A DNA stretch of 64,000 bases from Calliopum simillimum. Its lineage: Eukaryota > Arthropoda > Insecta > Diptera > Lauxaniidae. The position numbers were made by a program, and so were the translations under genes. This document shows positions 12,101-25,133 of the stretch, piece after piece (the first letter of the stretch is position 1; each line of letters starts with the position of its first letter). The notes below the pieces were generated by a model. The model searched no databases. It was not told the origin of the DNA and worked only from the letters and a program-made list of their open reading frames with translations. The stretch covers positions 3,348,001 to 3,412,000 of the forward strand of contig OX638368.1 of the NCBI GenBank assembly GCA_951812925.1. Direction: 5' to 3'.

Positions 12101-15100
12101 GCATGACGAACGAATCGAGTGACTGATTATCAACTGCTTATATTCTTCAATTTAAAAGATGACTTGAAGTTTATGCTTACAAACTTTATCCTTTGAACTA
12201 AAATTAACGCTTAGGTCATATTAAATAATAAAAAAAAAGTTTTAATCAGTTGATATTAATGAGTAAAAATCAGTCACTTTATTCATACGACATACATGAT
12301 AAGGCTTTTAATTGAATCTGTAATTATTAAGTAAATGGGGGTATGTGTCGCTCAGCTGAAAATTTTGAATATAAGAGTAATCGTCCAGGAAAAGTATGAG
12401 TCCAACTAACTACTTATTAATGGATCCGCAACTCTTACTTTTGACCTTGCAGCCAGTACAGCTCCTCTCCTAGACAAAAGAGCTTAACCAGCAGGTGAAG
12501 TAGCTATTAATTCTAAGAACGTCCTTGATTTAAAATCTTTAGACAATTACGTGTTCGGTTATGATTTTTATAAAAACTTCAAAAGTGACGACAAAAACCA
12601 CAACGCACCATCTCACACATACAATAGAAACCAGAGAACACCGGTACATGCAATATAAAAATAAGTGCAGTTTTTCATGTGCCGTGGAGCTATCTGGTGA
12701 AAAGCCATTAAGCAGTGAAATCTCGTGTGTGAAGTAAAAGTTAATAAAAGATAAATCATCCGAGTGCCATGGGATTAACAAGGATCAGTGACAATAGAAA
12801 ACATTCAAAGTGTCACAGGATCAACAAGGATTCAGTCGAAATAAATCGTCAAAATCCCACAGAATCAATAAGAATCAGTGAAAATAAATCATCAATAGTG
12901 TTTCGAGAAATGCAACGTGCTACGAGATACCAGTACAAGCGCGCCATACATCAGTCACAAGCAATAAAATTCATAGTGGTGCTTAAGAAAGTGGAACCGT
13001 TGGACCAAGCTCGCATAATTTTGTGACCTTAAAAAGTTTACAAATTTGGAACTTCGATATCTACAAACTTGAAGTTTTTCATTTTATGATTTCGCCATTA
13101 CTCAAACAATTTTTGGATTTTTCAATAATCGAGGTGTCATTTTATTCAAAATAATATTTTTTTTTTAGAAAATACAAAAATCCGGTTTTTGGTTTTGCGA
13201 CATTCGGCCACTGGAAATCATGTTTCAAGAAATATTAATTTCTATAAATAAATTTAGACAAAAAAAAGTTAAGTTAAGTTTCGGTTGGCGCAAGATTTTT
13301 GGCAACAGATAACTTTCTTATCTCATGAAACTTTAAAATTTCTTTCATTCTGTTTTATGTTTACTGCTGAAATTCCCTTATCGTTTAACATATTTATTGT
13401 TTACCAAAAACATTCAACTCATACTATTTTTACTTTTATAAAACAATAAAATAATAACATTTAATGATATCTAAATTTTGTACATGGGATAAATTTGCAC
13501 TGCAAATACTCACATAAAAATTTAGATATTTTAATATTTTTGACTAAAATCTAAGATATAAAATACTGCAAACCGTTTTCTTAAAGAGGCCATAATCTGC
13601 GAAAAATTAGAAATTAATAATGAAAACAATTTTTCGGTTTTTTAAAAATTTTTAAAAAATTATGTTCTAATAAGCTTGATTTAGCACTATTATATGTAGC
13701 TACAATATTAATAAAATTTTTTTCTTTTTTTTTTCTCGTTTTAGATTTTTGACGATCACTATCACTTTGCACATCACAAAGTGTCCAAACGTTCGGTTTC
13801 ACCTGCGTTAACACATCATAAGCGATTAACTGAAGATAACCGTGTTCATTGGGCCGAACAGCAGATAGCAAAATCAAGAGGCAAGCGGGATTTTATTCGC
13901 ATGCGCCCCTCAAGAACGTCATCTCGAACGTTATCGCTCGTTGATGCAATTCCTTTAAGTGACCCTAAGTGGTCACAAATGTGGTACTTGGTAAATCAGT
14001 TTGTTTTCGGCTTGCAATATCGAAGACATTCCCAACTATAACGATTTATTTCTTTCTGTTTTTAGAACCGTGGTGGCGGCTTGGATATGAATGTGATACC
14101 CGCGTGGAAACAAGGAATCACGGGCAAAGGAATTGTCGTAACAATTCTTGATGATGGCCTAGAATCAGATCACCCTGATATAGAACATAACTATGTTAGT
14201 AATTATTAAATAAGTTAAAAACTGGTGGCCAGCTATGCTGGAAAACGATAAACAATTAAAATGTATTTTTTTGAAAGGGTTAGGGACAAGTTTTGGAGAC
14301 TTAAAAACAATACATACTTATTAACTTGAGGCTTTTGTATTCAAATTTATGACATGTATCGGTCTGTCTACTAAACATTTTTTGAATTTTTCAAGATTTT
14401 TTGACTTTTCCAAACATTTTTTTTCTAGCCCAGGAAAATAAGACGCAAAAATAGCTGCTGTGCGAAATAATTCCAAGTGGATTTTTTTCACCGCAGTTGT
14501 CTTTATTTATTAATGATAAACAAAGTGTGAAAAGTCCATTGCAAAGTCGTGTGCGCGAAAAAGTTATTAAGGCTCAAAGGTAGCTAAAATCAGTTTTTTG
14601 CAAATATCTCGCTAATGCTAACTTTTACAGAAAAATGTTAGTCTGCAATTTTTTTAGCACAGGAAATTTCCTACAAAAGTACGTTAAAAGTATTTACGTA
14701 CGACTTCTAGTTTAGAAGATCACCCAATTTAAAAAGTTGTTAAGATTTATGATACAAAATGCTTCCCATGAGTTCATATTATCATAGTATCATAGTATCT
14801 TACTTTTTAAATTGCAATAACTCTTCAATGAGAAGTCGTACAAACAAAATTAAAATGCCGTTTGAAAGATAATTTAATTTTCTATATACCGTACAACATT
14901 TTTTTTTTCGAACGGCTCATGACCTTAAAAATATTCTTGAATAACCGTTAAGGCTTCGAAATTACTGGTTTTTATAGGATATCTCCGAATTGATAAGTAC
15001 TACGATAAAAAGTAAAGAGACAATTTTGTAGAGAATTACAAGATCTACAAAAAATAAGCAATATGTGTACACATAGAAGTAACCGTATTTTAATAAAAAC

Positions 15101-18100
15101 TCATGGGTAGCATTTTGTATCATAACTGTTAACAACTTTTTAAATTGGGTGATCTTCTAAACTAGAAGTCGTACGTAAATACTTTTAACGTACTTTAGTA
15201 GGAAATTTCCTGTGCTACAAAATTGGAGACCAACATTTTTCTGTAAAAGTTAGCGTTAGCGAAATATTTGCAAAAACTGATTTTAGCGACCTTTGAGCCT
15301 TAATAACTTTTGATGCGCACACGACTTTGCAATGGACTTTTCACACTTTATTTATCATGCATAAATAAAGATAATTCCGGTAAAAAAAATTTACTTGGAA
15401 TTATTTCGCAGAAAAATTCTTATTTTCCTGGGCTATTCTGCTATTCTTCAAGATTCTGCGATTTTTTTAAACATTTTTCGACTTTTACAAAATTTTCAGT
15501 ACTCTCAACATTTTCGACTTTACCAACATTTTCAAAATTTTTCGACTTTTCTCAAAATATTCGACTTTTTCAACATATCTCTCTATCTGGCTGTCAACCT
15601 GGCTATCTGTCTGTCCATCTGTTTGTCTGTCTATCTATCTATCTGTCTGTCTATATGTCTGTCTATCTGTCTTTCTGTCTGTCTGTCTGTTCATCTGTCT
15701 GTCTATTTGTCTGTCTATCTGTCTGTCTATCTGTCTGTATATCTGTCTGTCTATCTGCCTATCTATCTGTCTGCCTATCAGTTTATCTTTCTTACAGTCT
15801 GTTAAATAAGAGCGTGGTCACGATTACTCGCGATCGGTAAAGTATAATGCTGTAATTTTTTTTTCTCACACAGAGAGCAGTATTGTCCTTCATGCTTCGT
15901 GAAAGTGAATCAGCTGACCACTCTTTTCAATGCGTTCTCAGCATTTTTCCAAAATGAGTACCGCGTACGCGTCGCGCTTTGAAGCCGTTTTTTTGTGTTT
16001 GCACCCCAAAGGTCCCAAAATGACCCAAGCGGCGGCTGCGAAGTATATGCAAAAGTCGAAACAGTTTGTGAGTAAGTGGGTGAATCGCTTCAAAGAAGAA
16101 AAAAATGTCGATGACTTTCCAAATCGCGGGTCTGTCGGTGTAGTGACGGAAAAACAGGAAAAACTGATCTGTGCTCTATTTTCGAAAAATCCAACATTAA
16201 CTTTGCGTGAAGGTGCTTCGAAATTGTCCCAAAAAGGTTTGAATATCTCCCACGGAACTATTCGTAATCATTTGATTGCAAATAGTGTGAAATACCGAAG
16301 TACTTTGCAAAAACCGATGCTCAGTGAAAAACATGTCCAAAAACGTCTTGAATGGGCCAAAGACAATTTGGATCGTGACTGGGGCAACGTTATCTTCACT
16401 GATGAATCCTTTTTTTGGGCCTTCTCTATCATCAGGCATGCCTGGAAAAACCGACCCTGCAACTTGAAACAGCTGGTTCGACGCATTCACAAAATTTGGA
16501 GGTCGTTTTCAGAAGAGTATGCGCAAAATCTTGTTCAAAGTATGTCGCGAAGATGTCAAGCTATAATTGATGCTGGGGGTGATTGGACCTGCTATTAATG
16601 TATTTGCATTGAAGTTTTCGATCAAATAAATCAATATTAAAAAGAATTTTCGCAATGGGTATTTTCATTTTCTCACAACAATGACCACGCTCTTATTTAA
16701 CAGACTGTACTATATGATACACACAATCTGTGAGAAGGTGTCGCTGGTCACAAATATACACCAATACCTTTTAGGTCCCTTTCTACATTCTTACACCCTC
16801 CACGTATGTTATAGAAATGAAAAGTTTAAAAATATAAACCACTTATGGTCACAATTTTCTGTTCTAGTGAAATTCATTTGGAAATTGTGAAGTCACATAA
16901 CTTTTTCTTGAATTCAAAATGTTTTTGGTTTATTTTATTGATTTAGGACGCTAAAGCTTCCTACGATGTAAACAGTCATGATGACGACCCTATGCCGCAT
17001 TACGATATGACAGACTCAAATCGACACGGAACCCGTTGTGCTGGAGAGGTTGCGGCCACTGCAAATAACTCTATTTGTGCTGTGGGCATTGCATTCGGGG
17101 CCAGTGTTGGTGGCGTTCGAATGCTAGATGGAGATGTCACTGATGCTGTAGAGGCTCGATCGCTTTCCCTCAATCCACAACATATCGATATTTATAGCGC
17201 TTCTTGGGGTCCTGATGATGATGGTAAAACGGTTGATGGTCCCGGCGAATTAGCTTCACGTGCTTTTATAGAGGGTGTAACTAAAGGGCGCAATGGAAAA
17301 GGGAGCATTTTTATTTGGGCCTCTGGTAATGGCGGACGTGAACTCGATAACTGCAATTGTGACGGTTATACGAATTCCATTTGGACACTTTCGATATCTA
17401 GTGCAACAGAGGAGGGCAATGTGCCATGGTATTCAGAAAAATGCAGTTCTACTTTAGCCACTACATATAGTAGTGGAGGACAAAATGAGAAACAAGTTGT
17501 GACAACAGATCTACATCATTCTTGTACTGTTTCACACACAGGCACATCGGCATCAGCTCCATTAGCAGCTGGCATTGCTGCTTTGGTACTTGAATCAAAT
17601 CAAAACTTAACGTGGCGTGATTTACAGCATATTGTTGTACGTACAGCAAAACCAGCAAACTTAAGAGATCAAACATGGTCAAAGAACGGTGTTGGCAGAC
17701 GTATCAGCCATTCGTTTGGTTATGGTCTAATGGATGCAGCAGCCATGGTACAGACTGCACGCAATTGGAAAACTGTCCCTGAACAGCAAAGATGTGAAAT
17801 CAATGCACCTCACGTAGACAAGTATAGTTTTTATTACACGGTATTATAACAAATGCAATTACTACTGCAAATCTTTTTTTTTGCAGAGTTATTCCACCAA
17901 GAGGTTCCATAACGCTACAGCTTACTGTTAAGCATTGTTCATCAGTGAATTATTTAGAGCACGTTCAGGCAAAGATAACGCTAACATCACAAAGGCGAGG
18001 AGATATTCAACTTTATTTGAAGTCACCAGCGGGCACAAAAGTGACACTGCTTACATCACGGTAAACCCTACTGACAAACTGTTTAACTGTCTAATCGCTC

Positions 18101-21100
18101 CACCGTTAAAAAGTGGGCGTGTCGCTTATATGACTATCATCTGTTCCCTTTATGCATGGTATTCACAGACCAGACTGATGCAGATAGAAATTAGGGGTCT
18201 GCACAAGGCGCCTTGTTTGAGTTTTAAGACATTTCGTTTCAAGATACGTTATATCTTCTCTTGAGTGTACTTGGATATGAATGAAGAAAAACCAAACCTG
18301 GGTTACCAATGCGTTTGTGGACGCCAGATAATTGTTTTTTTTTACCGTATCATAAATTTTACTGTAGTTTTTCTACTCGCACGTTTTACATTGTCCTGGA
18401 GTATTTGTTTGTATAAAATACAGTACACTGAGGTATTCGTTAGAATCAGGTTTGCATAGCTTTCTTTTAGTAAAAAATGCAGACAAATGGGAAAAACTCA
18501 GATAACGTTTGTAAAGATTTCAGTGATAGCTCATGCAAGAATTTGTTGCAATAAGCTTCTAACAGCCCAATACTATACAAAAAATAATGAAAAGCTTATT
18601 TATATTAAACTAGCTATATTCTGAAATTCGATTTTTTGTGAAACGGATTGGAACCGAGCCAATTTGATTTATTGGGATACAAGTCGATTCCATCCTATTC
18701 ATCGAATTGCGGAACACCTTAAGTATGATTTAATTCCGATTCCGAACAGAATTGGATTTCAGAACGTGACGTTACACACCGATCAAACCAAAACACTTTT
18801 ATATGTACCTCTGAGATAACGTAGAAACATACATTTTCCGTTTTATATTTTGAAAAATTTATTTTAAGTTAAAACTAATATTTAATAAACGAATTATATA
18901 ATAGTAAAAAATTAAAAATATGCTTAAAACTACTTTTCGAAAAAGTACATGAAATAAAACTAATATGCGCCAGTTCGAAAAAAAATCTCAACACAAATAT
19001 ATCTTGTACATTACCCGTTATCATGTAATTCGATCTCGAATGGAATCAAATCGAATTGAGATTTTGCTATTATATCTTTTTTTGATTTCCAGAATCGAAA
19101 TCGGAAATTTTTCAATCAAAATCGTTTCAGCCTTATCATCTAATTCGATTTGAATGAAAAAATTTTGAATTTCAATTCTGGAAATCAAAATCTGGATTTA
19201 GTTCCAATTGAAATCGAATTAAATGTTAAATTAAAAGGCGTACTTTAATTTACTCCCCAAATTCATGAATTTGTTTTCGACTGGCCCCTCTTTGAATAAA
19301 TAAATATGAACAAAATATTCTTAAACATATTTGCTTGCTTTAACAAACATTTAAATAAGAAATATACCCAACACTTAAAGTCAAAATCGTCTCAAAAGAA
19401 AACCCTAAAAATATTCGTGAGATTAAGTCTCCTATTGCATATGGGGCACTTACCCTGAAGATTTAAACACTCTAAGATACATATTCTACAAAATATATGA
19501 CCGCACACCGTTGTCGTGGGACGTTGCGTTAAATAAGATTCTAAACAAATTGGGCATTGAAAATTTCTATCTGATTTTTCAGTACTTGAACTACGGCTGC
19601 AAACTGGCCTGTTATTGATGATAGCTGTCCTATTGCTCTGTATTCGACTTGTGCTGTTTATTGCTCTTTGATAGGGGCTTGATTGCACACGAACATTTCT
19701 TCTTTGCAATGGTTGGCGCTCATCCTTTGCTGATTGTATTAAAGCTTGAGCTGAATTTAAGAAATTAGCTATTTGTTCCAATAGTAAAGGAAAAGTGTTT
19801 GTGGGTAAAGTTGCGATCGCTTCTGTTCCTTGCATCTGACCAGAGCCAGATTGCTGTAATTGTATGTGCGGAAAAGTATTATGCTGATTGCGGCTTGAAG
19901 ACATTTTGCTATTATTGTTTCGAATTTATGTAAATATGTATTTTCTTCGCTGGTTTGAAAAATTGTTGCGTAAACTTAAAATTCAAAGTTTTTCTTTTTA
20001 TTTGCTTTTTCTAAAATTGTACAATAGATCAAAAAGACAAATTTATCTGATCTATCGTGTCTACTTATTTGTTTTTTAAATAAAGTTAATCAAGTAAACT
20101 TAAGCCTCATTTAAGCATACCTACATGTGCTAAGTGTTATTCAACAGTTTGAAATGCAAAGCATAAAACTCCAAAGGTGGCTAAAAGTTTTTTATGTTGA
20201 ATTTCAAAAGTGTTTATTTTACCCTACACACGGTGGGGTAGATTATTGACGAGGACGAACAGAGATAACACCCTTACTAGTTTATATAACATTGATAAAG
20301 TTTTTACTTGGACAATGTATGGAATTTTTTTCTTTGTAGTATTCATGATGCTTCTCGATCCGGTTTCAATCAATGGCCTTTCATGTCCGTCCATACATGG
20401 GGTGAATCACCACACGGAAATTGGCAGCTAGAGATACACAACGAAGGTCATTATATGGGTGAGTAATTGTTAAGGAATGTTAATAACACTGTGCGATATC
20501 AGAATTCTATGCATGAAATGAGAAGGGATTTACCTAAGAATAGTGATAGGACAAATTAACCGAAAAACGATTAATATACATACATACCTTTTGATTAATC
20601 AACAATACAATTAAACCGTAAGCAGTATGAAAATATCCGATTATTAATCGTTTTTCGATTAATCGTCCCATCACTACCTAAGAATAATATTATTCCGAAG
20701 TTTTATTGAAATAACTAGCTGTTTTACCCGGCGTTGCACGGGTTTTAATAAAAAGCCAGATTGCACTAAAAAGCTAATAACGAAAACTTTTTTTTATTTT
20801 TTAAAATAATGTGCCACAAACAGATACTCCGATATATTTATTTTATCGGTAAAATTCCAAAAGAATCGCAAAATATTTAAATATACATTGGAGAAATCGG
20901 TAAGAGTCCAAGTTTATGGAAAAACACCCAAAATATCGGTAAATGTCCAAAAGTATCGAAATACACCGAAGAAATCGGTAAATCCCAAATGTATAGTATC
21001 GAAAAACATCTAAAATTTTGGCAAAAGTCTAAAAGTATAGAAGAACATCTAAAGTATAGGTAAAAGTCCAAATATGACGAAAAACATCCAAAATATCGGT

Positions 21101-24100
21101 AAAAGTCCAAAAGTTTCGAATAATATTGAAAAACATCTAAAATATCAGTAAAGGTCCAAAAATGTCGAAAAACATCCTAAAATCGGTAAAAGTCCAAAAG
21201 TATTGGAAAACATCGAAGAAATAATAATAATACTTGATTGTTATTATTATGAATAAGTGGCATGTTAAAGACTAAGTTCTTCTATGCGAACGATTCAAAT
21301 CAATAAATCTATATATAAAAATGAAATGGTGTCCGTATGTAGCTTATGAACGCGGAAACTATTCGGCCGATTTACATAATTTTTTTTTTAAATTGTTTGT
21401 TGTGGTCTGTAGAAGGTTCTTAAGGGGGTGAGATGCCACTGCGGGGAACGGGGGTTGCACCCCCCATACTAAAAAAATACAAAAAATGCTATATCTCTAC
21501 AGTTGTATAAGCTATGATTATGAAAGTTGGTGAACTTACGCATAATATATGTACCATTCACCATGCAAAATTTGAGGGGGATTGAACTAGGGGACGTTGC
21601 ACCCCTCATATGAAAAAAACACACAAAAATCTATATCAGTGTTCTTATATCAGCTATCATTATGAAACTTGGCACATGGATGTTTATTGCGTCCACTATT
21701 CAGCATACTAAGCTTAAGAGGGATTAAACGAAAGGGATTTGCACCCCCCGTAGAGTAAAAATACTCAAAATGCTATATTTCTACGACTATAGTAGCTATC
21801 ATTATAAAAGTTGGTACATAAATATATATTTTATTCACCTTGAAAAACCTTAAGGGTTGGAAGAGAAGGATGACGGAGGTAGATGGGACTTGGAACATAT
21901 GGAAAGGGCATCGGAAACGGGCGAACAAAGTCGTTTCCGGGCCAGCTAGTACTATATATAAAAAAAATCAGTAAAAGTCCAAATAAAGCGAAAAAGATCC
22001 AATATATCGAAAAAGGTCCAAAAGTTTCGAAAAACATTGAAACACATCGAAAAAATCGGATAAAGTCTAAGTTTATCAAAAAACATCCTGTATATCGGTA
22101 ACAGTTCAAATACATATATCAAAAAACATCCAATACATATATCGAAAGAAGTTCAAAAGTTTTGAAAAATAGTGAAATAGAAAAAAAATTTTCGAAAAAC
22201 GTACGAAATATCGGTAAAAGTCCAAAAATGTCGAAAAACATCCTACATATCGGTAAAAGCCCAAAACTATTGGAAAACATTGACGAAATCGGTAAAAGTC
22301 CAAATACATATATCGAAAAATATTCAATACATCGAAAAGGGTCCAAAAGTTTCGTAAAATATTGAAACACAACGAAAAATTCGGTAAAGTCCAAGTTTAT
22401 AGAAAAACATCCAAAATATCGGTTAAAGTCCAAAAATGTCAAAAAACATCCTAAGTAAAATTCTGAAAGTTTTGAAAAATATTGAAACACATCGAAGAAA
22501 TCGATCAAAGTCCAAGTGTTTCGAAAAACATCCAAAATATCGAAAAAAGCCAAAAAGAATTGAAAAATATTGAAAAACATGTAAAACATCGTTAAAAGTC
22601 CAAAAATATTGAAAATATTGAGTTGGCATCACTGACGAAATCACACTCATTTTTGCTCTCATCAACAACACAACATCAAGAATAAAAAAACATAACTCAT
22701 GGCGCAGCAAGCTATAGCGACTGAAATGCAAACGACCATTTTTATGCAAGCATTGAATTTTTTTTTTTTTTTCAACAACTTCATACTAAAAAAAACAAGA
22801 TTTATCTTATAAAAACAAAAAAAAAAAAAAAAAAAATAAACAATCTTGTTCCTTACCACACGTAGAACGTTTTAAAAAAAAAAATTATTAAAATCGGTTC
22901 GGTATATTTTGCACCAAATCGTTACATAGGGTTTTCATATAAGCAATTTTATATAAATAGTATAGATGTAGAATAGAGACATTCCTATCTGTAAAGTTAG
23001 CAATATTCTTGTATAAAGTATTGATCATGAGTGGAGCCCCTTTTCATTTCACGTTAGAATCATGTACATATCTTTCCAATACTTTAGTAATTGCATAAGC
23101 CAAAAAAAATATATATCTTCACGTAAAAATCTTTTTTTTTACTACTTACATGCTGCTTACTTTTGTTTATCACCATGGCTTAACATGTGTGAAAAACAAA
23201 ATCTATTTGATAACATTTTACAAATTAATACATTTTAAAAACGTAAAGGGAATGCGATGTTAAGAGAATGGTCGCTAATATTTTACGGTACTACACACCC
23301 CATTGAACCTAACGACCCGATATCGATTCCGCGAGCAGCATCCTCTGAGAACACTACAACAAACTCCAGCTCAACGTCGGCGATGACAAACCTGCATCAG
23401 GTTTATTCGCCACAGTATCCTCTTATCTCGCTTAATAATTTCGGGGTAGATGGTAGCAGTTTAATTAGCCACAAAATGCCACTTAGACTGCCGCCAAACA
23501 AATCTGTTTACGTAGCTGCTGGATCTGCAAACAATCCAATTAATGCAGCTGGAAACGGATATAACAAAAAGCAATCGCAAAAACTTCAGAGCTACCAACA
23601 AGTCTCAGCCACATATGGCGTTATCTTGGGATCACAGAATAAAAATAAAAATAAAATTGGGAAAGGAAAATCGAGCGAAACAAAAGGCAACAAAAGCAAT
23701 AACAACGGAAAGTTGAGCAAAAAAGATCCAACATTAACATCTGCCACATCGAACACAAAAAACAAATATTACAGATTATCACAACAACAACAACAAGGAA
23801 GCGGTAATAAATCTAACACCAAATTTCAGGTTGTAACTTCATCTCAGCGTCCAAAACCATCGTCCATTCAATTTAATGATCGACATCCTGGAAAGCAGGA
23901 TGCATTTAAAGTGATAGGTGATCTCTTACCACTTGAACACATCGAACCGCCTGCGAAAAATAAATCTCTGGAAACATTAAGCTTTGCAAAGCTATCTGTA
24001 AAGGCTACTAAGCATGTAAAGGAGAGTCTGGGCTCTCTCCACTCGCATGAAAAACTCACCAACAGTGATCAACGTATACCGAAAATGTTTGAACGCTATG

Positions 24101-25086
24101 AAAAAATTCAAGCAATTTTTCCAGAATTTCAACCATACCAAGGGCCAAAAGATACTGCACCGAGTGAAATGATAACGAGCACTCGTAAACATTTTCCAAC
24201 GTTTGAAGCAGCTTCAGATAAGTCGATTGATATTTCTTTCTCATCAACTTTCAAGCCATCTACTATATTTGGAGGTTCAAAGCCATCACGAGAAAACTCA
24301 AAAAAGACATCACAGCGCTTAACAGTAGAGCAAAACCATCAAAACTTAAAGAAAAAAGAGAAACAGGTGTCTTTGGCTACATCGAGTATTGATGATGCTG
24401 CGAGTAGTAGTAGCATTATTGTTACCCAGCGTCCTGGCTCGGTTTCTGTAGCAAATACTTTCGGCAGAAAAATCGGAAACGCTAGTGAAGGTTTTTTAAA
24501 GACAATGAATTCATTTATATTTTTGCTTTGTCCTCATTAGAATCGTTTTTTTTTTTTTTTTTTTTTTAAGTAATACAATTTTATTTTGTTCTTAGGAAAA
24601 ATCCTCGATTGTTATACTCATCAGCCCGAATTCATTAAACGGTTGATGCATATGCAGTGTGTAATCGTTAAGGTAACGAAGCTTCTGGGAGGAAATAGAG
24701 GAGGCTTTGACTAATAAAAAATTGTACATGAGGGAGAGTCTTAAATGTATCCCTGAGGAGTTGTAGTGGAAAAACTGATTTTTTGACATGTTTTACAAAA
24801 AAAAATAAAAAATTAGTCACTTTAAGAATTTTTTAAGTGTGTTACTTAATGACATTTTATATTGAAAATTGATTTAAAATAAATATAATTGATAGTAAAA
24901 TAAATATAATTATAATTACAACAAAAATAGTCTGATGAGTCTTTGTGGCGAAAGACGAAACATATGTCACTATAGCCGTGTTTTTAATCCGTTCCTTGAT
25001 TTGTCATAATTATGTGTTAGAAAAATGCATTGATAGATTTATATGTAAATCGATCTTTGCAAATAGATGACTAAAAGTTCAATTAA

Positions 25087-25133
<47 letters not shown>

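Noticed and set aside
12769..13026. 85-aa plus-strand open frame in Fur1 intron 1
   Set aside because: Its sequence is made of imperfect internal repeats, has no recognisable domain, and lies in an intron. Probably mobile-element debris.
15310..15840. Two overlapping plus-strand frames of 176 and 136 aa
   Set aside because: They run through the CTGT/CTAT microsatellite and the foldback MITE arm. The periodic composition is an artefact.
21831..22749. Several overlapping minus-strand frames rich in Phe, Leu and Cys
   Set aside because: They are translations of the 38-bp minisatellite and its boundary.
24541..24560. Fur1 exon 7 ending at the stop at 24538-24540 as a terminal exon
   Set aside because: Exons 8-10 clearly continue the furin architecture, and phase supports a donor at 24491. 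A short isoform ending at this stop cannot be excluded.
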